Positions 1 to 6,636 are shown, counted from the stretch's first letter. The stretch is DNA of 7,847 nt from Actinomycetota bacterium (GCA_028718045.1 JAQUMQ010000059.1:1-7847), one strand, 5' to 3'. Made by a program: numbers and translations. Notes: generated by a model from the sequence alone, not told the origin.

Positions 1-95
1 TCGACCCTATATATTAATCTCAAAATGGGGACTGCTAAAATCTGAAGACATCTATAAAATATCAAATATCCTTTTGATCTTTTAAAAGTAAACAT
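1..95 (-). CDS. plsC: Start of a PlsC-like 1-acyl-glycerol-3-phosphate acyltransferase (partial, runs off left edge)
   Basis: An open frame begins with ATG at 95-93 and stays open to the window edge, giving 31 codons. The peptide starts MFTFKRSKGYLIFYR and continues with a hydrophobic, Arg-punctuated stretch ending in LRLIYRV followed by a codon beginning GA (Glu or Asp). This looks like the N-terminal membrane-associated helix of PlsC enzymes, where a similar 'hydrophobic-R-VEV' segment comes before the catalytic HX4D motif. That motif would lie outside the window, so the function is inferred. PlsC acylates lysophosphatidate to phosphatidate at the inner membrane. The start is 17 bases after the cmk stop, and a cmk-plsC order is common in bacteria, which supports the call and suggests co-transcription. 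No good Shine-Dalgarno sequence precedes the ATG. A chance open frame of this length is possible. Confidence 0.65.
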   Translation of the reverse strand, partial: MFTFKRSKGYLIFYRCLQILAVPILRLIYRV

Positions 96-112
96 AGTAA
101 AAAAGTAACTGC

Positions 113-802
113 TTATTTCCCTTTTAATTTTTTTATATAAATATTTTTTATCAAATCGAATTCATTTTCGATTGTCATAAAGGTTGTATCTATTACCGTT
201 GATCCCTCGGGTACAATCAACGGGCTGTTTTCCCTGCTGCTGTCAATTTCGTCTCTAGTTTCTATTTCGCATTTTATTTGACTTTTTGATAAAGATTGAT
301 TATTTTTACAAAGTTGTTTTTCTCTTCTTTTTACTCTCTCTTCTATATTTGCGGTTAAATATATCTTGCATATTGCGTCAGGACAAACTATGCTACCGGT
401 ATCCCTTCCTTCTAAAACAGACGGGCTGCTTGATGCCATTTCTCTTTGAAGCTTTACCAGATACTCTCTTATCCCGGATAATTTTGATACAATGGAAACG
501 GCATCTCCAACTTTTTTACTTCTTATATCCAAAGATATGTCTCTCCCGTTTAGTATTACTTTAGTATATTTGTTTTCGTCGTTTACATTATTTTCAAATT
601 TCAATTCTGATTTTTTTGCAATATCCAATATTGATTTTTCGTCGTTTAAGTCTATATTGTTTTCGATTGCAAGTAATGTAAGTGCTCGGTACATAGCTCC
701 TGTATCTATATACACAAGTCCCAATTTTTTTGCAAGTAGCTTTGCGATAGTGCTTTTACCGCTTCCGGCAGGTCCATCAATCGTTATTATTTTATTTTCC
801 AT
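113..802 (-). CDS. cmk: Cytidylate kinase
   Basis: A complete 229-residue protein of normal length for bacterial CMK, which phosphorylates CMP and dCMP with ATP in the cytoplasm. The P-loop GPAGSGKST is at residues 10-18. The nucleotide-binding segment DTGAMYR is at 33-39. The GRD motif is at 132-134 (GRDTGSIVCPDA; the family more often has GRDIG or GRDMG followed by TVVFPDA). The LID-region arginines and acids appear as RDEIDSSR at 183-190. The C-terminal 'VIDTT' strand is at 203-207. The ATG at 802 is chosen because the P-loop begins 9 residues later, as is usual; only a weak GGA lies just upstream. cmk is separated from aroA by 114 bases that hold a perfect palindrome, so it may begin its own transcription unit with the plsC-like gene 17 bases downstream. 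The T135 and C140 substitutions are unlikely to change the assignment. Confidence 0.96.
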   Translation of the reverse strand: MENKIITIDGPAGSGKSTIAKLLAKKLGLVYIDTGAMYRALTLLAIENNIDLNDEKSILDIAKKSELKFENNVNDENKYTKVILNGRDISLDIRSKKVGDAVSIVSKLSGIREYLVKLQREMASSSPSVLEGRDTGSIVCPDAICKIYLTANIEERVKRREKQLCKNNQSLSKSQIKCEIETRDEIDSSRENSPLIVPEGSTVIDTTFMTIENEFDLIKNIYIKKLKGK

Positions 803-852
803 ATCCGTGTTTTTTATATTTTTTAATTAAAAATCACAATTACAAATTTTAT

Positions 853-874
853 TTTTGCATACATGTATGCAAAA
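853..874. promoter_or_regulatory. Perfect 22-base palindrome between aroA and cmk (operator-like dyad)
   Basis: The core GCATACATGTATGC is flanked by TTTT on the left and AAAA on the right, giving two 11-base arms with no mismatch and no spacer. It sits 50 bases upstream of the cmk start within a 114-base noncoding gap. The absence of a loop, and of a T-run directly after it on either strand, argues for a binding site of a dimeric regulator rather than a Rho-independent terminator. A possible -35/-10 pair on the minus strand (TTGCAT, 15 bases, TAAAAT) overlaps it but is weak. I cannot name the regulator. A cruciform or a short RNA hairpin with a CATG loop is the alternative. Confidence 0.45.
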
Positions 875-916
875 TATTTCATTTCCAAACAAATCTTTCG
901 GAATATAAAAGATAAT

Positions 917-2212
917 CTATTTTTTTATCAAATCAAGCAGTTTTTTTTCAAATCCCGGAAAAGAAGTATCGACACATTTTGTATTACATATGCTTACCTT
1001 ACGATTTCCTTTCAAAGCCATTATGGCAAGCGACATTGCGATTCTGTGATCTCCATAACTTTTCAATCTTGCAGGATGCTTGATTTCGGCATCATGACTG
1101 CCATGAATTTCAAGACCGTCAGAGTATTCTTTTACTATTATTCCAGCTTTTTTAAATTCATTCGAAATAGATTTTATTCTATCGCTTTCTTTTAATCTCA
1201 ATTCCTTCGCGCCTCTTATTGTCGTTATGCCATCGGCAAAAGCTGCTGCAACACATAGTATGGGTATTTCATCAATAATATTAGGTATAGCTTCTTTCTT
1301 TACATTTACCGATTTCAATTTGCTGGAGCATGATATAATATCTGCGATTTTTTCATTATTTTTTATTCTTTCGTTTTTTATTTCGATGTTTGCATTCATT
1401 TTTTTTAAAACATCAAGGAGGTAGGATCTTGTTTGATTTATACCTACGTCTTTGATTAGTATTTTCGATTTTTTTAGAATCAATCCGGCTATTATAAAAA
1501 ATGCTGCCGAGGAAAAATCTCCCGGAACAAATATATCCTTCCCTATCAAATGTTTTCCGGGAACAATTATCGTATGTTTTCCGTCATACTTAATATCTGC
1601 ACCAAAGTATTCGAGCATTCTTTCAGTATGGTCTCTCGAAACTTCAGGTTGTATTATTTCTGTCGTGCCTTCGGCAAATAACGCTGCTATTGCAAGGCAA
1701 GACTTTACCTGCGCGCTTGGAACATCGATATCGTGTTTTATTCCCCTTAACTTGTTTTTGCCAAAGATAACCAGAGGTGCTTTTTTATTGTCATATCTGC
1801 CGTAAATTTTCGCGCCCATTGCTCTAAGTGGATTGATTATCCTATCCATAGGTCTGTTATTTACCGATTTATCGCCGCTGATTACTGACATGAAGCTACA
1901 GCCGCAAAGAAGTCCGCTTAACAATCTGATGGATGTACCGGAATTTCCGACATATAATATATCGTCAGGTTCATTAAAACCAGTTATTCCATTTCCTTGG
2001 ATTAAAATACTATTTCCGCTTACAACGCATTGAGTTCCTATTTTTTTTAGGATTTTTAACGTATTAAGGCAATCTTCGGAAAATAAGAAATTATCAATCT
2101 CGACTTTTCCTTTTGCGATAGAAGAAAGAATTATGCTCCTATGAGAAATAGACTTATCCCCCGGAACTTCTATCGAACCATTTATTGAATAAGGACCGAA
2201 AAATTCCAACAT
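917..2212 (-). CDS. aroA: 3-phosphoshikimate 1-carboxyvinyltransferase (EPSP synthase), class II-like
   Basis: A complete 431-residue protein of family length. It joins shikimate-3-phosphate and phosphoenolpyruvate to make EPSP, the sixth step of the shikimate pathway, in the cytoplasm. Visible active-site motifs are GDKSISHR at residues 18-25, GNSGTSIR at 89-96, RPMDR at 120-124, SAQVK at 166-170, RDHTE at 193-197, NQTR at 259-262, the acidic D314, LKESDR at 340-345 and GDHRIAM at 387-393. The four short motifs GDK-x, SAQ-x-K, R-x-H-x-E and N-x-TR are those used to separate class II EPSP synthases from the E. coli type. Residue G92 corresponds to the glycine (E. coli Gly96) that is alanine in the Agrobacterium CP4 enzyme. 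The ATG start has a good GAGG ribosome site 8 bases upstream, lying in the end of tyrA. The tyrA stop is only 3 bases away, so the two are clearly one unit. Confidence 0.97.
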   Translation of the reverse strand: MLEFFGPYSINGSIEVPGDKSISHRSIILSSIAKGKVEIDNFLFSEDCLNTLKILKKIGTQCVVSGNSILIQGNGITGFNEPDDILYVGNSGTSIRLLSGLLCGCSFMSVISGDKSVNNRPMDRIINPLRAMGAKIYGRYDNKKAPLVIFGKNKLRGIKHDIDVPSAQVKSCLAIAALFAEGTTEIIQPEVSRDHTERMLEYFGADIKYDGKHTIIVPGKHLIGKDIFVPGDFSSAAFFIIAGLILKKSKILIKDVGINQTRSYLLDVLKKMNANIEIKNERIKNNEKIADIISCSSKLKSVNVKKEAIPNIIDEIPILCVAAAFADGITTIRGAKELRLKESDRIKSISNEFKKAGIIVKEYSDGLEIHGSHDAEIKHPARLKSYGDHRIAMSLAIMALKGNRKVSICNTKCVDTSFPGFEKKLLDLIKK

Positions 2213-2215
2213 ATT

Positions 2216-3343
2216 TTAATCCTCTTCTCCGACTACTTTTTTTACACTAACATCGTATCCTAAATTTTCCAAAGCATTCTTGGAAATCGTTCCGGCATTT
2301 TCACCGTGAACTAAAATTTTTAATATTCCTCCGCTCAGTACTTCTGTTGAATGAAAAATAGATATATCTTCGATATTTACGCCCGATGAACTGATAGCCA
2401 AAGTAATTTCGCTTAAAACTCCTTGTTTGTCTGGAATACCTATTTTTAATTCATATAATTTGGAAATATCCTTATCGATAAACTTGGGCAAGTTAAGCCT
2501 TGCTTCTTTTGCTTGCATGTAATGGTCTTTTATATTATCTTCCCTTTCGTTTATCAAATTTTCTTTAAACCTATTCAAATAAGCTATATATCCCTCTAAC
2601 GCATTTATGATTTCTTTTTTATTTTCGAAGCTTATATCTATCCACATTTTAGGATTTGAAGCAGCAATTCTTGTCATATCCCTAAAACCTCCTGCACATA
2701 ATTTAAACAAGTTGTTCAATTCTTTCTGCTTGTCGTCAACCAAAGCAACCAGATTGGTTGACAGGATATGAGGCAGATGGCTTATAAGAGAAACCACCTT
2801 ATCATGATCTTTGGGAGAAATAGTGATGACTTTAGCTCCTATTTTTGTAAATAATGTATGAAGTGTTACCAGCGCTTCAGTCTTTGTATTATCTGTTGGA
2901 GTCAAAATATAAAATACATTCATAAACAAATCATGACGGGCACTTAATACTCCGTCGTTTTCTGAACCCGCCATCGGATGCCCTCCTATAAAAATTACAT
3001 CCTCAGGCAATATTTTGTTCATGTTTTCCACTATATTTTCCTTAGCGCTTCCAACATCTGTTATTATTGTCCTGCTTTTTAGGCTTTCTTTGATGTTGTT
3101 TGCCACTTCCAGAATCAATCTTACGGGAGTTGCTATAATAACCAAATCAGCTTTTTTTACGGCATCTTTGTAATCCTTTGCTGCTTCATCAATTATTTTT
3201 CTATAAAGTGCGATATTCATTGACTCAGATAAACTGTCGTATCCCGTTATGATGAAATCGCTATTTAGTTTTTTTAACGAAAGCGCCAGAGACCCTCCTA
3301 TCAAACCAAGCCCTATAATAGTAATATTTCTTATATTTTTCAT
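2216..3343 (-). CDS. tyrA: Prephenate dehydrogenase with C-terminal ACT domain
   Basis: A 375-residue protein counted from the ATG at 3343. It oxidatively decarboxylates prephenate to 4-hydroxyphenylpyruvate with NAD(P)+ on the way to tyrosine. The N-terminal Rossmann fold carries GLGLIGGS at residues 11-18. The catalytic region has GGHPMAGSE at 120-128 (His122) and SHLPH at 188-192. The substrate-binding GFRDMTRIA is at 219-227, with R225 the likely prephenate ligand. A C-terminal ACT domain spans about 297-370 (begins LYELKIGIPDKQGVL), as in Gram-positive-type TyrA, and probably senses tyrosine or another amino acid. An in-frame TTG three codons upstream (3352) is possible, but the ATG places the Rossmann strand at the usual distance. 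An arogenate dehydrogenase cannot be excluded from sequence alone. A good promoter lies about 55 bases upstream, and aroA follows after 3 bases. Confidence 0.93.
   Translation of the reverse strand: MKNIRNITIIGLGLIGGSLALSLKKLNSDFIITGYDSLSESMNIALYRKIIDEAAKDYKDAVKKADLVIIATPVRLILEVANNIKESLKSRTIITDVGSAKENIVENMNKILPEDVIFIGGHPMAGSENDGVLSARHDLFMNVFYILTPTDNTKTEALVTLHTLFTKIGAKVITISPKDHDKVVSLISHLPHILSTNLVALVDDKQKELNNLFKLCAGGFRDMTRIAASNPKMWIDISFENKKEIINALEGYIAYLNRFKENLINEREDNIKDHYMQAKEARLNLPKFIDKDISKLYELKIGIPDKQGVLSEITLAISSSGVNIEDISIFHSTEVLSGGILKILVHGENAGTISKNALENLGYDVSVKKVVGEED
2221..2224 (-). promoter_or_regulatory. Shine-Dalgarno site of aroA
   Basis: GAGG (within GAAGAGG on the minus strand) lies 8 bases before the aroA ATG and is embedded in the last codons of tyrA. 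It is one of only two clear ribosome sites in the window, and it fixes the aroA start. Confidence 0.75.
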
Positions 3344-3397
3344 TCCGTCCAATTTTTAATTATTTGTTTTTTGTTAATAAGAATTTAAATGAAAAAA

Positions 3398-3426
3398 ATA
3401 TTAAACTATAAATTATATATTATCAA
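3398..3426 (-). promoter_or_regulatory. Sigma-70-type promoter for tyrA-aroA
   Basis: On the minus strand the -35 element TTGATA (3426-3421; 5 of 6 consensus bases) is followed by exactly 17 bases and the -10 element TAATAT (3403-3398; 4 of 6). Transcription would start near 3391, leaving a leader of roughly 50 bases before tyrA. It sits just downstream of the hairpin that overlaps the end of rluB, which fits a break between two transcription units. The region is very AT-rich, so a chance match is possible. Confidence 0.45.
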
Positions 3427-3444
3427 ACATAATAAAAAATAAAT

Positions 3445-3470
3445 CGATTAATCCATGAAGCTATTAATCG
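3445..3470 (-). terminator. Possible terminator hairpin at the end of rluB
   Basis: The arms CGATTAAT and ATTAATCG form a perfect 8-base stem around a 10-base loop. On the minus strand the first arm contains the rluB stop codon (TAA), and the second arm is followed by a T-rich run (ATTTATTTTTTATTA). Only two of the eight pairs are G-C, so the stem is weak for an intrinsic terminator. Short AT-rich stems of this size arise by chance several times in such DNA; the position and T-run are what favour it. Confidence 0.4.
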
Positions 3471-4183
3471 TCAATCATCAGTATTTTTCTAACATCGGAT
3501 TGCCTTAATTCTTTGTATGTTCCCTCTTGCATATCTTTAATTTCGTAATTTCCTATCCTTATCCTTTTTAAGTCCGCTACCTCGTATCCAAGGCTTTTAA
3601 ATACGCGCCTTATGATTCTTTTTCTTCCTTCATGGATTGTAATTTTTACCTTTTTATCATTTTCAAAAAACAGCTGCATATCCTGCACTTCAAACATAGT
3701 CCCATCGATAATAACGCCTTTTTTTATTTTTTTGATATCATCTTCCTTTAATTCCGAATTCAAAATAATTTCATAAGTTTTTAAAATGTTGAATTTAGGA
3801 TGTAAAACTTTGTATGCCAAATTACCGTCGTTTGTCATTATGATCAGGCCTCTTGAATTATAATCCAGCCTTCCTACAGGATATATTCTACTGCTATCTT
3901 TAAAGTTTTTTAAGAGTTCCAAAATCGTATGTCTATTAAAAGTATCCTTTAAAGTACATAAATAACCTTTTGGTTTGTTTAATGCAATTATAACTTTTTT
4001 TTCGATGTTTATGAGCTTTCCATTATATTCAATTACGTCTTTATCCGGATCGACTTTTAAATACAGTTCGCTTACGGTAGTGCCGTTTACTTTTACATGC
4101 CCTTTCAAAACCAATAATTCGCATTTTCTTCTTGAATTTATGCCACATTCCGCCAGAAATCTTGAAATTCTTATTTTGCTCAT
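3464..4183 (-). CDS. rluB: 23S rRNA pseudouridine synthase, RluB/RsuA family
   Basis: A 239-residue protein that isomerises a specific uridine in ribosomal RNA. An N-terminal S4 RNA-binding domain (about residues 3-50) begins with the typical ISRFLAECGINSRRK and contains GHVKVNG at 28-34. The catalytic domain starts near the family motif LNKPKG at 68-73. The catalytic aspartate is D107 in YPVGRLD (101-107), followed by RGLIIMTNDG. The C-terminal EGRKRIIRR at 185-193 matches the family EGRxRQVRR motif, and the end resembles the usual 'LKRxRIG' segment. The length and S4 domain put it in the RsuA/RluB/RluE/RluF group. RluB is favoured by its place after scpB, a common bacterial arrangement, but the exact target uridine cannot be read from the sequence. 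The start codon directly precedes the S4 domain and has no clear ribosome site. Confidence 0.92.
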   Translation of the reverse strand: MSKIRISRFLAECGINSRRKCELLVLKGHVKVNGTTVSELYLKVDPDKDVIEYNGKLINIEKKVIIALNKPKGYLCTLKDTFNRHTILELLKNFKDSSRIYPVGRLDYNSRGLIIMTNDGNLAYKVLHPKFNILKTYEIILNSELKEDDIKKIKKGVIIDGTMFEVQDMQLFFENDKKVKITIHEGRKRIIRRVFKSLGYEVADLKRIRIGNYEIKDMQEGTYKELRQSDVRKILMIDD

Positions 4184-4262
4184 TTCAAAATGTTTATTTC
4201 ATATAATTAATTAAACCGTCGATAAAATATGGCTAAAAGGATACCTTCTTTTATTCAAAATT

Positions 4263-4850
4263 TTATTCGCTTGATTTTAACGGTGGTAAATCAGCCAAAC
4301 TGCCAATGCCAAGAATTTCAAGAAATTTGTTTGTTGTCCTGTATATGATAGGATTACCTGGTTCTTTCAGCCTACCCGATTCCTTTACAAGCCCTTTATT
4401 CACAAGGCTTATAACCACACTGTCGGTTTTTACTCCTCTTATTTCAGCAATTTGAGTTCTCGTAACGGGTTGTTTATAAGCTATTATCGCAAGTGTTTCA
4501 AGCGATGCTTGCGTGATGTGAATTTTAATATTGGTGTTGACAAACTCTTTTAAAATTTCACCCAGGGCAGGATTTGAATATAGCCTGTATCCTTCCCCTA
4601 TTTTTCTTATTATAAAACCTCTTTCTGTTTCAAAGTATTCTTTTTCAAGTTCTTTTATTGTTTCTATTACCAATTGAGGATCAGCATTTAAAATCCCAGC
4701 GATTTCTTTAGGATTTACAGGCGATTCCGCAACAAATAAAATCCCCTCTACGCAAGTTTTAATAGAAAGCTTGCCTTTCAATAGGTCGCAATATACATCA
4801 AATGAATTGTCTGAATTGGATTTAAAGTTTATATCTTTTTCCTCAATCAT
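4263..4850 (-). CDS. scpB: Segregation and condensation protein B
   Basis: A 195-residue protein of the ScpB (kite) family, which dimerises and, with ScpA, binds SMC to form the bacterial condensin complex on the nucleoid. Two winged-helix domains can be recognised. The first begins around residue 29 with IKTCVEGILFVAESPV. The second contains the strongly conserved SLETLAIIAYKQPVTR, then IAEIRGV, and ends in the family-typical GLVKESGR, PGNPIIYRTT and FLEILGI stretches. The final SLADLPPL resembles the short tail common in ScpB. About 26 residues precede the core, somewhat longer than usual. An AGGAG lies about 21 bases before the ATG, too far to be convincing. scpA ends 9 bases upstream, so the pair is almost certainly co-transcribed. 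Confidence 0.96.
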   Translation of the reverse strand: MIEEKDINFKSNSDNSFDVYCDLLKGKLSIKTCVEGILFVAESPVNPKEIAGILNADPQLVIETIKELEKEYFETERGFIIRKIGEGYRLYSNPALGEILKEFVNTNIKIHITQASLETLAIIAYKQPVTRTQIAEIRGVKTDSVVISLVNKGLVKESGRLKEPGNPIIYRTTNKFLEILGIGSLADLPPLKSSE

Positions 4851-4859
4851 TTTTTTAAT

Positions 4860-5618
4860 TTAAAAAGATATTCTCCTTATAAGTATTTCACCGAAAAGTT
4901 CGAATTGATCTATTTCAATAATTTCACTTTTATATAATTCCAGTATCGATAAAAAACATATTACCACGTCTATTATATTGTTATAATTCCCAGCTAATTC
5001 TTTAAACGTAATGTCTTGTCTTTTGTTTAATATTACCTTAATTCTGTCTATTTCCTGAAAAATTGTTTTTGTAATTTTTTCTTTATAAAAGGATATCATA
5101 CTTACTTTTTCTTCTTTAGATATCAATAGTTTAGATGCAAGATTATAAAGATCGATTATTTTAATGCCTTTGAATATTTCAGGAAAGAATCCCAGAAACT
5201 GCTCTTCAAGAGGTGCCTCTCTTATATAGTATATTCTTTCTTTTTCGATTAATTCCGAAAGATAATTTGAAATTTCTCTGAAGGTTTTATATTCTTGCTC
5301 TCTTAACTTCAATTTTTCCAGATCGGTATCTTCATCAGCATCACTGTCCGGCTCATTTTTTGAAGGTATCAAAGATTTTGCTTTAATCTCGACCAGTAAT
5401 GCCGCAACATAAAGAAACCCCGAAAGTTCTTCTAAAACCACTTTTTCGTTCTTTTTTATAAATTTCAAGAAATCTTTTATTATCGAGCTTAAACTGATTT
5501 CATATATATTAACTTTTTTTTTCTGAATTAGCTCTGCAAGAACGCCCAAAGGACCCGAAAAAGTTTCTAAATTAATATTAAAGCTTGAGTTTGAGCCTAT
5601 ATGATAAATGCTAGTCAA
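4860..5618 (-). CDS. scpA: Segregation and condensation protein A (kleisin)
   Basis: A 252-residue kleisin that bridges the SMC heads with ScpB in the bacterial condensin complex. The N-terminal SMC-neck-binding part has the family signature around residues 16-40 (NLETFSGPLGVLAELIQKKK; canonical ScpA reads GPLDLLL, so the usual aspartate is glycine at position 25). The segment LSGFLYVAALLVEIKAKSLIP (65-85) is the conserved second part of this domain. An acidic linker rich in Asp/Glu follows (about 88-100), then a long middle helix, then the C-terminal winged helix with VVICFLSILELYKSEIIEIDQ (218-238). The start is uncertain: the best candidate is TTG at 5618, which overlaps the end of trpS by 8 bases, and no ATG lies near. 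A run of nine A bases in the mRNA encodes Lys33-Lys35. Confidence 0.93.
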   Translation of the reverse strand: MTSIYHIGSNSSFNINLETFSGPLGVLAELIQKKKVNIYEISLSSIIKDFLKFIKKNEKVVLEELSGFLYVAALLVEIKAKSLIPSKNEPDSDADEDTDLEKLKLREQEYKTFREISNYLSELIEKERIYYIREAPLEEQFLGFFPEIFKGIKIIDLYNLASKLLISKEEKVSMISFYKEKITKTIFQEIDRIKVILNKRQDITFKELAGNYNNIIDVVICFLSILELYKSEIIEIDQFELFGEILIRRISF

Positions 5619-6600
5619 TTCCTATTTTTTCCCTTACCTCCCTGATTGTTTTTAAGGAAACCGAACGTACATAATTTTTTCCGTCTTCAAGGACTTTATA
5701 TACATAATTCATGTCATTTTCAAGAATTTTTCTTTTTTTCTGAAAATCTTTTAAAGAGTCGCATATAACCTTTGATATCTCATCCTTGCATTTTATACAT
5801 CCTATTTTGCCATTTTTACACCTGTTTTCAACATCGGTGATATCTTCGTTTTGATAGTAAAGTTTGTAAAAAGAAAAAACGTTGCAAACATCAGGATGTC
5901 CGGGATCCGATACATGTATTCTTGCAGGATCTGTAATCATTTGTCTTATTTTTGTTTTTATTGTCTCAAAGTCGTCAGATAAAAATATTGCATTCCCATA
6001 GCTTTTTGACATTTTCTTTCCATCAGTTCCAATAACCCTGGTAGCTTTTGATAAAAGTTCTTTGGGCTCTTTAAAATACTGTCCGTAAAAACCGTTGAAT
6101 CTTCTCACTATTTCTCTTGTCATCTCAAGATGTGGTAGCTGGTCTTCCCCGACAGGAACAAAATCCGCATTTATTATGAGTATGTCTGCTGCCATCAAAA
6201 TGGGATAGCTTAAAAACCCAAGAGTCGACAAATCTTTTGCCTTTAATTCTTTTACCTGCTCTTTATATGTCGGGCATCTTTCAAGCCACGAAAGCGGCGT
6301 TATCATTGAAAGATATAAAGTAAGTTCGGGTATTTCCACTATATCGGATTGCCTATAAAGATGAGTTATTTCGGGATCAATTCCCATAGCAATTAAATCT
6401 ATTGCACATTCAATCAAATTATTTTTTATATTTTGAGGATTTTGGTATTCGGTCGAAAGGGCATGCCAATCAACAAGAAAAAAATAATTTTCATATTGCT
6501 CTTGATATTTTAACATATTCATTATGTTTCCGTGCAGATGACCAAGATGCAGTCTCCCTGTAGGCCTGAAACCTGTAAGCATGATTTTTTTATCAGTCAT
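5611..6600 (-). CDS. trpS: Tryptophanyl-tRNA synthetase, probably iron-sulfur type
   Basis: A 329-residue class I aminoacyl-tRNA synthetase that charges tRNA-Trp in the cytoplasm. The HIGH-type motif is PTGRLHLGHLHGN (13-25; HLGH at 18-21). The KMSKS motif is at 196-200 in DGKKMSKSYGN. The family segment VGEDQLPHLEMTRE is at 150-163. Four cysteines, C239, C261, C268 and C271, form C-x21-C-x6-C-x2-C beside the anticodon-binding region, close to the C-x22-C-x6-C-x2-C cluster ligands described for Thermotoga maritima TrpRS, so a [4Fe-4S] cluster is inferred. ATG at 6600 is preferred over the adjacent TTG at 6603 because a GGGAG ribosome site sits 7 bases upstream of it. No T-box leader is visible before the gene. 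It lies between the M50 protease (36-base gap) and scpA (overlapping), so it is part of one operon. Confidence 0.98.
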   Translation of the reverse strand: MTDKKIMLTGFRPTGRLHLGHLHGNIMNMLKYQEQYENYFFLVDWHALSTEYQNPQNIKNNLIECAIDLIAMGIDPEITHLYRQSDIVEIPELTLYLSMITPLSWLERCPTYKEQVKELKAKDLSTLGFLSYPILMAADILIINADFVPVGEDQLPHLEMTREIVRRFNGFYGQYFKEPKELLSKATRVIGTDGKKMSKSYGNAIFLSDDFETIKTKIRQMITDPARIHVSDPGHPDVCNVFSFYKLYYQNEDITDVENRCKNGKIGCIKCKDEISKVICDSLKDFQKKRKILENDMNYVYKVLEDGKNYVRSVSLKTIREVREKIGID

Positions 6601-6607
6601 CAAATTT

Positions 6608-6612
6608 CTCCC
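6608..6612 (-). promoter_or_regulatory. Shine-Dalgarno site of trpS
   Basis: GGGAG on the minus strand lies 7 bases before the ATG at 6600 but only 4 bases before the in-frame TTG at 6603. It therefore supports the ATG as the trpS start and is the strongest ribosome site in the window. Confidence 0.75.
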
Positions 6613-6636
6613 TTACGATAATTATAAAAAACGAAG

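Noticed and set aside
2..85. Plus-strand open frame at the left edge (27 codons then TAA) that could be the tail of a convergent gene
   Set aside because: The minus-strand frame over the same bases starts with ATG 17 bases after the cmk stop and resembles the N-terminus of PlsC, which is the expected neighbour; the plus frame resembles nothing I recognise.
893..913. Stem ATCTTT/AAAGAT just after the aroA stop as a terminator
   Set aside because: Only six pairs with one G-C and a nine-base loop; such stems are very common by chance in this composition.
286..2033. Several plus-strand open frames of 65-117 codons opposite cmk and aroA, and another opposite rluB (3975-4214)
   Set aside because: They lie entirely or mostly antisense to genes with clear family motifs, are rich in Phe/Ser/Ile as expected from reverse frames of Lys/Glu-rich genes, and show no recognisable domain.
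4235..4252. Imperfect hairpin AAAAGGATACCTTCTTTT between scpB and rluB
   Set aside because: On the transcribed (minus) strand it has an A-C mismatch in the stem, a small AT-rich stem and no following T-run, so it is not a convincing terminator.
6601..6603. TTG as the start of trpS
   Set aside because: The GGGAG site is only 4 bases from this codon but 7 from the adjacent ATG at 6600, which is also the stronger initiation codon.
6601..6636. T-box or other amino-acid-sensing leader before trpS
   Set aside because: The gap is 36 bases, far too short for a T-box, and the larger gap upstream of the M50 gene contains no recognisable T-box core.
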